A DNA stretch of 64,000 nt from Peristeroidobacter agariperforans (GTDB taxonomy: Bacteria > Pseudomonadota > Gammaproteobacteria > Steroidobacterales > Steroidobacteraceae). The translations under genes were made by a program, and so were the position numbers. Location of the stretch: NCBI RefSeq assembly GCF_004138335.1, contig NZ_RYFW01000002.1:787501-851500 (forward strand), in the 5' to 3' direction. The notes below the pieces were generated by a model that made no database searches, was not told where the DNA came from, and worked only from the letters and a program-made list of their open reading frames with translations. Below, piece after piece: positions 35,212 through 43,259 of the stretch; the stretch's first letter is position 1; the number at the start of each line of letters is the position of its first letter.

Positions 35212-38200
35212 TCATGAGTGCGACTCCTGCAGCGTTGGCGCAGGCGCAATTCGCGCTGAGTCGGGCCGATACGCCATGCGGTACAGGCCTGGCAGCACCA
35301 GCAGGGTCAGCAGCGTGGACGAGAGAATGCCGCCGATGACGACGGTGGCCAGCGGTCGCTGGACTTCCGCACCCGTGCTCGTGTTCAACGCCATTGGTAG
35401 AAAGCCGAGCGCGGCCACCAGGGCGACCATCATGATCGGGCGCAGGCGCATCATCGCGCCTTCTCGGATCGCGTCCTCCAGCCGGGCGCCGGCGGCCAGC
35501 CGATCGCGGAATGCGGAAACCATCATTACGCCGGTGAGCACGGCCACGCCTGACAGCGTGATAAAGCCGACGCCGGCAGTGATCGATAGCGGTATATCTC
35601 GAAGCCACAGTGCGACGACTCCGCCGGTCAGCGCCAGCGGCACGCCGCTGAACACCAATGCGGCGTCCTTCGAGGAACCGAACGTCATCAACAGCAGCGC
35701 GAAAATCATCACGAGCGTCACGGGCACGAGCACCGCGAGTCGCTGCGAGGCGGACTTCAGTTGCTCGAATGTGCCGCCATAGTCGAGCCAGTAACCGGCT
35801 GGCAACTCGATCTGTCGTGCGATCTTTTCTCTGGCTTCCGTGACGAAGCCACCGAGGTCGCGGCCGCGCACGTTGGCGGAAACGATCAGGCGACGTTTGC
35901 CATTCTCGCGACTGATCTGATTCGGTCCGGGCGCGAGTTCGAGCGAAGCGACTTCGCCGAGCGGCACGTAGCCGCCTTCGGGCAGCGCTATCGGTAGCCG
36001 GGACAGATTGGCGATATCCGCACGCAGATGCTCCGGCAGTCGAACCACGATATTGAAACGCTGGTCGCCATCGAAGATCTGGCCAGCTGATTCGCCGCCA
36101 GTCGCAGCAGAAAGCACGTCTTGGACGGCTGCGACGTTCAGGCCATAGCGATACAACGCGGCGCGATTGGGTTCGATCGACAGCACGGGCAGGCCGGCCA
36201 CCTGCTCGACCTTCACACCTTCCGCACCATCGATGCTGTTCAAGACGCGCGCGATGGCGTTACCGGATCGCAACAAGCGATCGAGATCGTCGCCGTAGAT
36301 CTTGATGCCCAGGTCCGAGCGCACTCCGGAGATCATTTCGTTGAAGCGCAGCTGGATGGGCTGACTGATCTCGAACGCGTTGCCAGGAATCGCGTCGAGT
36401 TTCTGCTCGATCTCCTGCACCAGCTCGGCCTTGGTCTTGTCCGGATCCGGCCAATCGCGGCGCTCCTTCAGCATGACGTAACCGTCGGAGATGTTCGGCG
36501 GCATCGGATCGGTCGCCACTTCGGCGGTGCCGACCCGGGAGAAATAAGTCTTGACCTCCGGCATCTCCTGCAGCGCCCGTTCCAGCTGGAACTGCATTTC
36601 CAGCGATTGAGTGAGACTGGTGCCAGGAATGCGCAATGCCTGAACCGCGAGATCTCCCTCATCCAGATTGGGTATGAACTCCGAGCCCATTCGCGAGCCT
36701 AGCCATGCGCAGACACCGACAAAGATCACGGCGCCTGCCAGAATGAACGTGCGGAACTTCAACGCGCCATCGAGAATGGGCTCATAAGCGCGACGCGCGC
36801 TCCGCACGATCGCGTTCTCCTTTTCGTCGATCTTGCCGGTCAGGAACAGCGCGACCGCGGCAGGCACGAACGTGAGCGACAGAATGAGCGCGGCGACCAA
36901 CGCGATGATCACGGTCAACGCCATGGGCTGGAACATCTTTCCTTCGACGCCAGTGAGCGCGAGGATGGGCAGATTGACGAGAATGACGACGAGCACGCTG
37001 ACGAGGCTCGGTGTGAATACCTCACGCGTCGCCGTGAACACGGTGTGCAGGCGATCATCGAGATCCAACCACCGTCCGACATGATGCTGACGCTGCGCCA
37101 GGCGGAGCATGCAGTTCTCGACGATGATCACGGCGCCATCGACGATCAAGCCGAAGTCGAGCGCGCCGAGCGACATCAGGTTGGCGCTGACTTTCGTCTG
37201 CACCATGCCGGTGACCAGCATCAGCATGGATAGCGGAATGACCGCAGCCGTCAGCAAGGCCGCACGAACGTTGCCCAGCATCAGCAACAGGACTGCGACG
37301 ACCAGGATCGCGCCTTCGAGCAGATTCTTCTGCACGGTGGCGATGGTCTTTTCGACCAGGACCGTGCGATCGTAGACTGGATCCGCAGTGACACCCTCGG
37401 GCAATGTTCCATTGATCCCGGCGAGTTTTTCCGAGACCGCCTTCGACACCGTGCGGCTGTTCTCCGCGATCAGCATCACCGCCGTTCCCAACACGGTTTC
37501 CTCACCGTCGCGTGTTGCCGCGCCGGTTCGCAGCTGCTTACCGTACGCCACCTCCGCAACGTCTCTAACCATGACCGGCACGCCGCCGCGGCGCGTAACG
37601 ACCATCTGTTCGATGGAAGTAATGTCGGCAACCTGGCCGGGCGAGCGAATCAGATACTGCTCGCCGTTGCGCTCGATATAGCCGGCGCCGACGTTGGCAT
37701 TGTTCTTTTGGAGTGCGGTGACGATGTCGTCGAACGTCAGGCCGAATGCGAGCAGGCGAGCGGGATCGGGAGTGACGTGATACTCCCGTTCGAAGCCGCC
37801 GATCGTATTGACCTCAGTCACGCCCGGCACTTGTCGCAACTGTGGGCGAATCACCCAGTCTTGCAACATACGAAGCGCGGTGGCGTCGTAAGGGCGTCCA
37901 TCGGGCTGGCGCGCATTCGCGTCGGCGCGCACGGTGTACAGGAATATCTCCCCCAGCCCCGTGGCAATCGGGCCCATCTCGGGCTCGATGCCGTCGGGCA
38001 GCTGGCTCCTGGCTTGCTGCAAGCGTTCGTTGATGAGATTGCGTGCGAAGTAGATATCGGTGCCGTCCTCGAAGACGACGGTGACCTGTGACAACCCATA
38101 TCGTGACAGCGAACGCGTGTACTCCAGGTGCGGCAGGCCCGCGATGGCGACCTCGACCAGGTACGTGATGCGCTGCTCGACTTCGAGCGGTGAGTAGCCC

Positions 38201-38361
38201 GGCGCCTGAGTATTGATCTGCACCTGGACATTGGTGATGTCGGGCACCGCATCGATCGGCAGGCGCTGATAATTCCAGACGCCGCCCGCGGCTGCGACCA
38301 GCACCAGGAACAGAACGACCCAGCGACGGGCAATGGCAAAGCGCAGGATTGAGTCGATCAT
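35212..38361 (-). CDS. czcA: Heavy-metal RND efflux pump, CzcA type
   Basis: Inner-membrane proton/metal antiporter of the HME-RND family, 1049 aa. Twelve transmembrane segments with the proton-relay signature DFGLIVDGAVIIVENCML in TM4, periplasmic segments with GTAEVATDPMPPNISDGYVMLK and the funnel-like ending. The CzcA-like block ATDPMPPNISDG and the absence of an obvious CusA methionine triad favour divalent cations (Co, Zn, Cd, perhaps Ni) over Cu/Ag. It is the last pump gene in the order czcC-czcB-czcA with gaps of about 10 bp, so one transcript. No metal-sensing two-component system or repressor lies next to it. Confidence 0.93.
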   Translation of the reverse strand: MIDSILRFAIARRWVVLFLVLVAAAGGVWNYQRLPIDAVPDITNVQVQINTQAPGYSPLEVEQRITYLVEVAIAGLPHLEYTRSLSRYGLSQVTVVFEDGTDIYFARNLINERLQQARSQLPDGIEPEMGPIATGLGEIFLYTVRADANARQPDGRPYDATALRMLQDWVIRPQLRQVPGVTEVNTIGGFEREYHVTPDPARLLAFGLTFDDIVTALQKNNANVGAGYIERNGEQYLIRSPGQVADITSIEQMVVTRRGGVPVMVRDVAEVAYGKQLRTGAATRDGEETVLGTAVMLIAENSRTVSKAVSEKLAGINGTLPEGVTADPVYDRTVLVEKTIATVQKNLLEGAILVVAVLLLMLGNVRAALLTAAVIPLSMLMLVTGMVQTKVSANLMSLGALDFGLIVDGAVIIVENCMLRLAQRQHHVGRWLDLDDRLHTVFTATREVFTPSLVSVLVVILVNLPILALTGVEGKMFQPMALTVIIALVAALILSLTFVPAAVALFLTGKIDEKENAIVRSARRAYEPILDGALKFRTFILAGAVIFVGVCAWLGSRMGSEFIPNLDEGDLAVQALRIPGTSLTQSLEMQFQLERALQEMPEVKTYFSRVGTAEVATDPMPPNISDGYVMLKERRDWPDPDKTKAELVQEIEQKLDAIPGNAFEISQPIQLRFNEMISGVRSDLGIKIYGDDLDRLLRSGNAIARVLNSIDGAEGVKVEQVAGLPVLSIEPNRAALYRYGLNVAAVQDVLSAATGGESAGQIFDGDQRFNIVVRLPEHLRADIANLSRLPIALPEGGYVPLGEVASLELAPGPNQISRENGKRRLIVSANVRGRDLGGFVTEAREKIARQIELPAGYWLDYGGTFEQLKSASQRLAVLVPVTLVMIFALLLMTFGSSKDAALVFSGVPLALTGGVVALWLRDIPLSITAGVGFITLSGVAVLTGVMMVSAFRDRLAAGARLEDAIREGAMMRLRPIMMVALVAALGFLPMALNTSTGAEVQRPLATVVIGGILSSTLLTLLVLPGLYRMAYRPDSARIAPAPTLQESHS

Positions 38362-38371
38362 CGGGCGGCTC

Positions 38372-39304
38372 CTAGTCGTCGTGCTCGGCAGAGCCTTTGC
38401 CCAGCTCCGCTTTGAGGATGAAACTGTTCGCGGCGGCGTAGCGTTCGCCTGCCCGCAGTCCCTCCGTCACTTCGCTCAATTGACCGTCGGCGCGGCCGAT
38501 GCGTACCGGTCGCGGCTCGAATCCCTGCCTGGCATGGACGAACACAACATTGCTGTTATCCAACGTTTGCAGCGCTTCGTTGCGCACGACCAGCGGCACA
38601 GGGTTTTCGCCCAGCGTGACTCGAGCGGAGACATACAGGCCGGGCGCCCAACGTCGATCGGCGTTGTCGAGCAGCACGCGCGCCGTCAATGTTTGGTTGG
38701 CACTGCTGCCGAACGGCGCGACGTAGATGATCTTGCCGTCGGCTCTCAGGCCTGTGTCGTTGCTTGCCACTTGGACCGTTTGCCCGACGCGCACCTTTGT
38801 CATGTCGCGCGGGAACAGGGAAAGCTCGACCCACACGCTCGATAGGTCTGCGATGGTGAATAGCACCTTCTCTCCAGTCTGTTCGCCCGGATTTGCCTGA
38901 CGTGCAGTGACGACGCCATTGAGCGGTGCGACGACGGCGTAGCTCTGCAAGCTTTCGTTGCTCTCGACCGTGGCCAATGTTTCACCCGCGCGCACGGCAT
39001 CGCCGACCTTCGCGGTGACGGCGAGAATCACGCCGGGGAAGCGTGCAGCCACGTCCCTGACGCGCTCGGCGTTCGGCGCGATGACGCCATAGACGGGCAA
39101 TGTCTCGCGGATGGTGGCCGGACCTGCTTCGGCAACTACGATTCCGGCCGCTTGAATCTGCTCGGGCGTCAGCTCGACGTGTCCCGGCTCGCCGTGCTCG
39201 TGATGAGCCTCGGCCTTCGTCGACGGCGCTTCCGTGGCAGAGCCTCCGCAACCGCCGAGGGTCCATAGCGCGAGGACCAGCACCCATAGTGATTTCTGAT
39301 TCAT
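38372..39304 (-). CDS. czcB: RND efflux periplasmic adaptor, CzcB type
   Basis: Membrane-fusion protein of 310 aa linking the pump to the outer-membrane channel. N-terminal lipoprotein-like signal (VLVLALWTLGGCGGS, lipobox Cys about residue 19) and a short His-rich stretch (EAHHEHGEPGH, about 33-43) that may bind metal. Then the barrel-sandwich hybrid/lipoyl halves (AGETLATVESNESLQSYAVVAPLNGVVTARQ, GEQTGEKVLFTIADLSSVWVE) and beta-barrel. The alpha-hairpin between lipoyl halves is nearly absent, as in many short CzcB/CusB relatives. Ten bp before czcA. Confidence 0.92.
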   Translation of the reverse strand: MNQKSLWVLVLALWTLGGCGGSATEAPSTKAEAHHEHGEPGHVELTPEQIQAAGIVVAEAGPATIRETLPVYGVIAPNAERVRDVAARFPGVILAVTAKVGDAVRAGETLATVESNESLQSYAVVAPLNGVVTARQANPGEQTGEKVLFTIADLSSVWVELSLFPRDMTKVRVGQTVQVASNDTGLRADGKIIYVAPFGSSANQTLTARVLLDNADRRWAPGLYVSARVTLGENPVPLVVRNEALQTLDNSNVVFVHARQGFEPRPVRIGRADGQLSEVTEGLRAGERYAAANSFILKAELGKGSAEHDD

Positions 39305-39313
39305 GATGGCAAC

Positions 39314-40597
39314 TCAAGGTGAAGTCGGACGGGTAAGGGCGGCGCTGGTGAGACGTTCGATCTCGGCCAGGATGCGATGAAAGTCGGCAGCAGCGTCGAT
39401 GGCCGCGGCCTGCACCGCGAGCAGCTCTTCCTGCACGGTGATCAACTCCAGGAAAGAAAAGCGGCCTCGGTCGTAGCCGCTGCGTGTTTGATCGAGAGCG
39501 AGTTGCGCTTGGGGCATCGCCTCGTTGCGCAATGTGTCGACGCGAGCGCGGTCGGTGTTCATCTCCTGATACAGAGCGAGCAGGCTCGCACGAGCTTTGA
39601 CGCGAGCAGCATTCCGTAGCGCGTCCGTTTGATCGAGGCGGATCTGTGCTTCGCGAATCGCGCCTTGGTTCTTGTCGAAGATCGGCAAAGGCATGGAGAA
39701 GCCGGCGACGAGAGCGGCGTCGTCGGTCTGTTCGAAACGTCGTACACCGAGGCTGAACGTGAGATTCGGCCGAGCCCGGACTCGCGCCAGTCGCAGCTCC
39801 GCTGCACGCAGACGTGCTTCCGAAGCGAACCGGATGAAGTCCGGTGACTCCTCCAGGCGATCCATCAACGCCTGGAAAGATTCCACTGCTCGCAGATCGA
39901 ACAGCTCCGCTCTGGCCATGGTGAATGCGGGCTCGGGGCTACCCCATGAGGCAGAGAGTGCGTAGCGCGCTGCGCGTAACTCGCTTTCTGCTTGGCGCTG
40001 TTCGATGACAGCCCGCGTCAGCGCGACACGCGCGCGGCTGCGTTCTGCTTCCGGAGATCGTCCGGCTTCGACGCGAGCGCCGATCGCTTCGAGTGTGCTC
40101 TGCGCGAGTGCTGTTGCCTGTATCGCGAAGCGAACGCGTTCCTGGGCGGCGGCCACATCGATGAATCGACTGGTGACGTCCGAAAGAATGTCCAACTCGC
40201 GGGCGCGCTGTTCGATGTCGACGAAATCCAGATCCGCCTCGGCGGCGGCGCGACGCAATCCTCGCTTACCGCCCAGCTCGACGACCTGGCTCAGGCTCAG
40301 CGTCGTCTCCAGCGAATCGATTCTCTGTGCCGCGCCGCTGCCAGCGAAGTTCTCGAGCTCCACGCCAAATTCAGGATTGGGTCGCAGATCCGCTTGCACG
40401 ATTCGCGCTTGCGCCGCGCTGAGTTCATACGCGCTCGCCAGCAAGTCGGGATTGCCGCGCATGGCGGCGTCGATCGCTCGGGCTAGCGTGAGCTCGCCAT
40501 CCGGATTGACTGACTCAGCTTGCGCTTGCGCGTCCGCTGAGCAAACAACAAACAATAGGGCGCACGCAGCACAGGCGCGCGCAAGTGCGAATAACAT
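39314..40597 (-). CDS. czcC: TolC-family outer-membrane efflux protein, CzcC type
   Basis: Outer-membrane channel component, 427 aa from the ATG at 40597 (MLFALARACAACALL), which gives a signal peptide ending near ADAQA; the frame is open 45 bp further upstream. Two OEP repeats with long amphipathic helices (LTLARAIDAAMRGNPDLLASAYEL at the start of repeat 1 and the matching ALDQTRSGYDRGRFSFLELITVQEEL in repeat 2) are visible. It precedes czcB by 9 bp. Together the three genes would move metal ions from periplasm or cytoplasm to the outside. Confidence 0.9.
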   Translation of the reverse strand: MLFALARACAACALLFVVCSADAQAQAESVNPDGELTLARAIDAAMRGNPDLLASAYELSAAQARIVQADLRPNPEFGVELENFAGSGAAQRIDSLETTLSLSQVVELGGKRGLRRAAAEADLDFVDIEQRARELDILSDVTSRFIDVAAAQERVRFAIQATALAQSTLEAIGARVEAGRSPEAERSRARVALTRAVIEQRQAESELRAARYALSASWGSPEPAFTMARAELFDLRAVESFQALMDRLEESPDFIRFASEARLRAAELRLARVRARPNLTFSLGVRRFEQTDDAALVAGFSMPLPIFDKNQGAIREAQIRLDQTDALRNAARVKARASLLALYQEMNTDRARVDTLRNEAMPQAQLALDQTRSGYDRGRFSFLELITVQEELLAVQAAAIDAAADFHRILAEIERLTSAALTRPTSP

Positions 40598-40666
40598 CGA
40601 AAGCCTCCTACAGCACGCGTGCGTTCGCACGCGCGAGGTCACAGGAAATGACTTTGAATCGGAGGT

Positions 40667-41038
40667 TTAGAGCGGCGGCCCGCGCAGCGGCGGACGCAAG
40701 TCGAAGGCAGAGGCGAGATTTGGAATGAGCAGCTGAGCCGGACGGCCCGTGCTCTGCAGAATCGGCAGGAGCAACGCGAGCAGGATACTCGCAAACACGA
40801 TGATCGGCAGTTCATCTACGCCGATCTTCTTGACCCACGGCGAGACCGAGAGATCTACATCCACGTCGTTGTGCCCGCCGGCCTCGTGATCGCCGGGCGC
40901 GTCCTCGACGTGCATGGCTACGGACTGCTGTTGCTGGCCATCCAGGCACAGGTGCAAGTGGGCTTCGCCGACTCGCACCAATAGCAATGCTATGGCGAGC
41001 AGCCATAGGAGCCGGGCGATGGGGGAGTGGCGGAGCAT
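40667..41038 (-). CDS. Small membrane protein of the czc locus, His/Asp-rich loop
   Basis: 123-aa protein from the ATG at 41038 (MLRHSPIARLLWLLAIALLLV). A hydrophobic N-terminus is followed by a loop rich in His, Asp and Glu (about 25-70, with HLHLCLDG and DHEAGGHNDVDVDLS) and a second membrane helix (about 75-93, LPIIVFASILLALLLPIL). It ends RPPLRGPPL, reminiscent of CzcI and DUF2946 proteins beside metal efflux genes. First gene of the apparent czc transcript, 69 bp before czcC. A periplasmic metal-binding or regulatory role is inferred from composition and context; no family is certain. Confidence 0.7.
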   Translation of the reverse strand: MLRHSPIARLLWLLAIALLLVRVGEAHLHLCLDGQQQQSVAMHVEDAPGDHEAGGHNDVDVDLSVSPWVKKIGVDELPIIVFASILLALLLPILQSTGRPAQLLIPNLASAFDLRPPLRGPPL

Positions 41039-41121
41039 GGCAGTAGTATGCCTCAGGAACCGCAGTTTCTCACGACAGCGATGACGGTTGTGACGTTCGT
41101 CCCGGGCGAACGCCGGGGTGG

Positions 41122-43185
41122 CTACTGTTCGAGGGTCCGTACGGCGGCCCCGTCTCGCGTGTACTCGAACTCCAATACCCAGACACGAGCAGCGTCGGTG
41201 TCCGCGGGAACGAACTGCCATTCCCTCGCGGCCCGTTCCGAAAGGCGAGCGAAATATTTGCTCGGTCCGGCGTTTTCCATGAGCACGCCGATCACGTTGC
41301 CGGTCGGGTCGACGAGCACGCGCACGCTTACGTAGATGCGGCCTTGAATCTCGCTCCGGATTTTCTGCGGAACGGTCGGCAGGACGTCTTTGAGTATGGA
41401 GGAAGAGGTTGCCGCCGCTGGGGCCGGTTGCTCTGGCGGAGGAGAAACAGCGACGGAGAGTGTCGGCTCGGGTTCCGCGACCTTCTCAGGTGCCGGCGGC
41501 GGCGTCACAGGCGCGGGGACGGCGGCTTGTTGCAACGGAGCAGGCGACTCGCTTGTAGATTGCAGGCCGATCCATACAGCGGTCGCTAACAAGAGCGCGC
41601 CAGCCGCGATACCTAATATATGTCGCTTGGGCGCATTCTCGGTGGGCGCCGCCTCTTGCGAGGTGGCTGTTGCTGGTCGAGGTGGCGCGATGGCTACTGG
41701 GGTGCCTGGCGCCGGTTGAGTTGGTGGAACTATTCGCGGAGTGGTTGCTATAGGCTGAGCTGGTGGGACTACTCGCGGGGGAATGTTTGCAGGCTGAGCC
41801 TGATCGACCGCTCGCTGAGCGTTCGGCAGCGACTGTGCCGGGTCAGCCACTCTCGGAGCAATGTTTGCAACCTGAGGCGGAGCGGCCTCTCGCGGGGCAC
41901 TCGATGTGGGCTGAGCTGGTGCAGCCACCTTCGGAGCAATGTTTGTAGCCTGAGCCGGAGCGGCGTCTCGCGGAGCACTCGGCACAGGTTGGGATGACGC
42001 AGCTGGCTTCGAAGCCGTGTTTGCAGGCGGAGGCGGAGTGACGTCTCGTGGGGCGCTTGAAACAGGCGGAGATGAAACAGCTACTCGCGAAGCCGTGCTT
42101 GCAGCCTGAGGCGACGTGCCTTCTCGCGGCGGACTCGATACAGGTTGTGATGACGCAGCTGCCTGCGACGCAGCCTTTGCAGATGCAGGCGGAGCAATCC
42201 CGGGCGAAACACTCGGTGGCGCGTGAAATGAAACCGTCACTCGCGAAGCGGTCTGTATAGGCTGAAGAGGCGGGACCTCTCGCGGGAAGATCGGCAAGGC
42301 CTCAGTTAGGGAGGCTACTCGCGAGACAATCTGTGGATGCTGAGGCGAAACTGCCGCCGGCGGTGCACTCGGCACAGGCGGCGGCGCTACCGGCGACACC
42401 TTCTGTACTTGCGGCTCGGGTTTCGAAGCCGGCGCGGCCTGCGGCGCAAGTTTATATTCAGCTCTCAGCTCGATGATCGAAGGCCGCTCGGCCGGCGATG
42501 GGCTCAAACAGCGCCGCACTGTCTCCACCAATGTCGCCGGCAACCCCGCCGGCAACCAAGCCTCATCGAATTGTTGGTCGATCGAGATTCGCGGTCGCGC
42601 CGTGAGGGCCTCGACCAGTGTCGCGCCCAGGCTCCAGACATCGCCCGCGGTGGATATTCCATGATCCTGGCCGGCCGGCCGAATCGTGTCGGTGGCGAGT
42701 TTTAGCAGATCGCCGACCGCCAGAAAGTTCGACGGCTTCAACTGGCTGTGGACCAGCTGGCGTCGGTGCAGAAAGGTGAGAGCGTCCAGGACCGGAGGCA
42801 GCAACTCCTGCACTTCCTCGGCGCTCAATGGCCGGCGGCGCAGGATCTCGGCGAGCGTCTGATCGCCATATTCCATCACGACAAATAAATAGTCCTGCCC
42901 CGCGACCTGCCACCGGCCGACCTCGAAGAGCTGGACCAGGTGTGCATGGGACAAATTGACCGCCGCCTGCCACCTCACCAGCAGGGGCTGCGCTTGCGGC
43001 GCATCCGCCCGGACGAACTTGATCGCGGCTTCGGCCAGGTTCTTGGCCTTGTGTTCGGTGAGGAACACCGCCCCCTGGTCCGACCAGCCCAGGCAACGGC
43101 GCAGAGCAAAGCGCCCCTGGACGACCTGGCTTTGCCATTGGGTCCACGCGTCGGCGATCGTTGTCTGGCTCGGTTCCGCGCTCAT
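41122..43185 (-). CDS. Degenerate protein kinase-repeat linker-TonB C-terminal fusion
   Basis: 687 aa from the ATG at 43185. Residues about 25-245 are a eukaryotic-like Ser/Thr kinase fold: K56 (AAIKF), hinge VVMEYGDQ, LKPSN at 149-153 and DVWSLGATL at 182-190. The HRD Asp is Gln (H146-S-Q148) and DFG is D166-T-I, so catalysis is doubtful although the Lys, Asn and DFG Asp remain. Residues about 276-490 are eight Pro/Ala-rich repeats with an exact 26-residue period. A membrane helix (about 523-542) precedes a Pro-rich stretch and a TonB-type C-terminal domain (about 595-675). Kinase inside, TonB end in the periplasm is the likely topology. It lies just upstream of the czc genes on the same strand. 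Role unknown. Confidence 0.82.
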   Translation of the reverse strand: MSAEPSQTTIADAWTQWQSQVVQGRFALRRCLGWSDQGAVFLTEHKAKNLAEAAIKFVRADAPQAQPLLVRWQAAVNLSHAHLVQLFEVGRWQVAGQDYLFVVMEYGDQTLAEILRRRPLSAEEVQELLPPVLDALTFLHRRQLVHSQLKPSNFLAVGDLLKLATDTIRPAGQDHGISTAGDVWSLGATLVEALTARPRISIDQQFDEAWLPAGLPATLVETVRRCLSPSPAERPSIIELRAEYKLAPQAAPASKPEPQVQKVSPVAPPPVPSAPPAAVSPQHPQIVSRVASLTEALPIFPREVPPLQPIQTASRVTVSFHAPPSVSPGIAPPASAKAASQAAASSQPVSSPPREGTSPQAASTASRVAVSSPPVSSAPRDVTPPPPANTASKPAASSQPVPSAPRDAAPAQATNIAPKVAAPAQPTSSAPREAAPPQVANIAPRVADPAQSLPNAQRAVDQAQPANIPPRVVPPAQPIATTPRIVPPTQPAPGTPVAIAPPRPATATSQEAAPTENAPKRHILGIAAGALLLATAVWIGLQSTSESPAPLQQAAVPAPVTPPPAPEKVAEPEPTLSVAVSPPPEQPAPAAATSSSILKDVLPTVPQKIRSEIQGRIYVSVRVLVDPTGNVIGVLMENAGPSKYFARLSERAAREWQFVPADTDAARVWVLEFEYTRDGAAVRTLEQ
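41716..42360. repeat. In-frame 78-bp repeats (26 residues, eight copies)
   Basis: Within the kinase-TonB gene, a basic residue after Pro recurs at residues 302, 354, 380, 406, 432, 458 and 484, and a second anchor (ASRV, APKV, APRV or PPRV type) at 289, 315, 367, 393, 419, 445 and 471. All gaps are 26 or 52 residues, so one copy (around 328/341) is decayed. The repeat is degenerate at base level but keeps its length exactly. Boundaries are approximate. Confidence 0.75.
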
Positions 43186-43245
43186 TTGTGTTGTATTCGA
43201 CGCCCGCGTCGATTGGATTCCAGTCTGCCCCTGGCGGCGCGACGT

Positions 43246-43251
43246 TATAGT
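43246..43251 (+). promoter_or_regulatory. -10-like TATAGT immediately before glpS
   Basis: TATAGT ends 8 bp before the glpS ATG at 43260, and no Shine-Dalgarno sequence lies between them. If used, transcription would start at or within a base or two of the start codon, giving a leaderless mRNA. No clear -35 hexamer is present. Confidence 0.35.
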
Positions 43252-43259
43252 ATCGGCCC

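Noticed and set aside
35212-38361. CusA-type copper/silver pump
   Set aside because: The sequence has CzcA-type blocks and no obvious CusA methionine triad; no CusF-like copper chaperone is adjacent.
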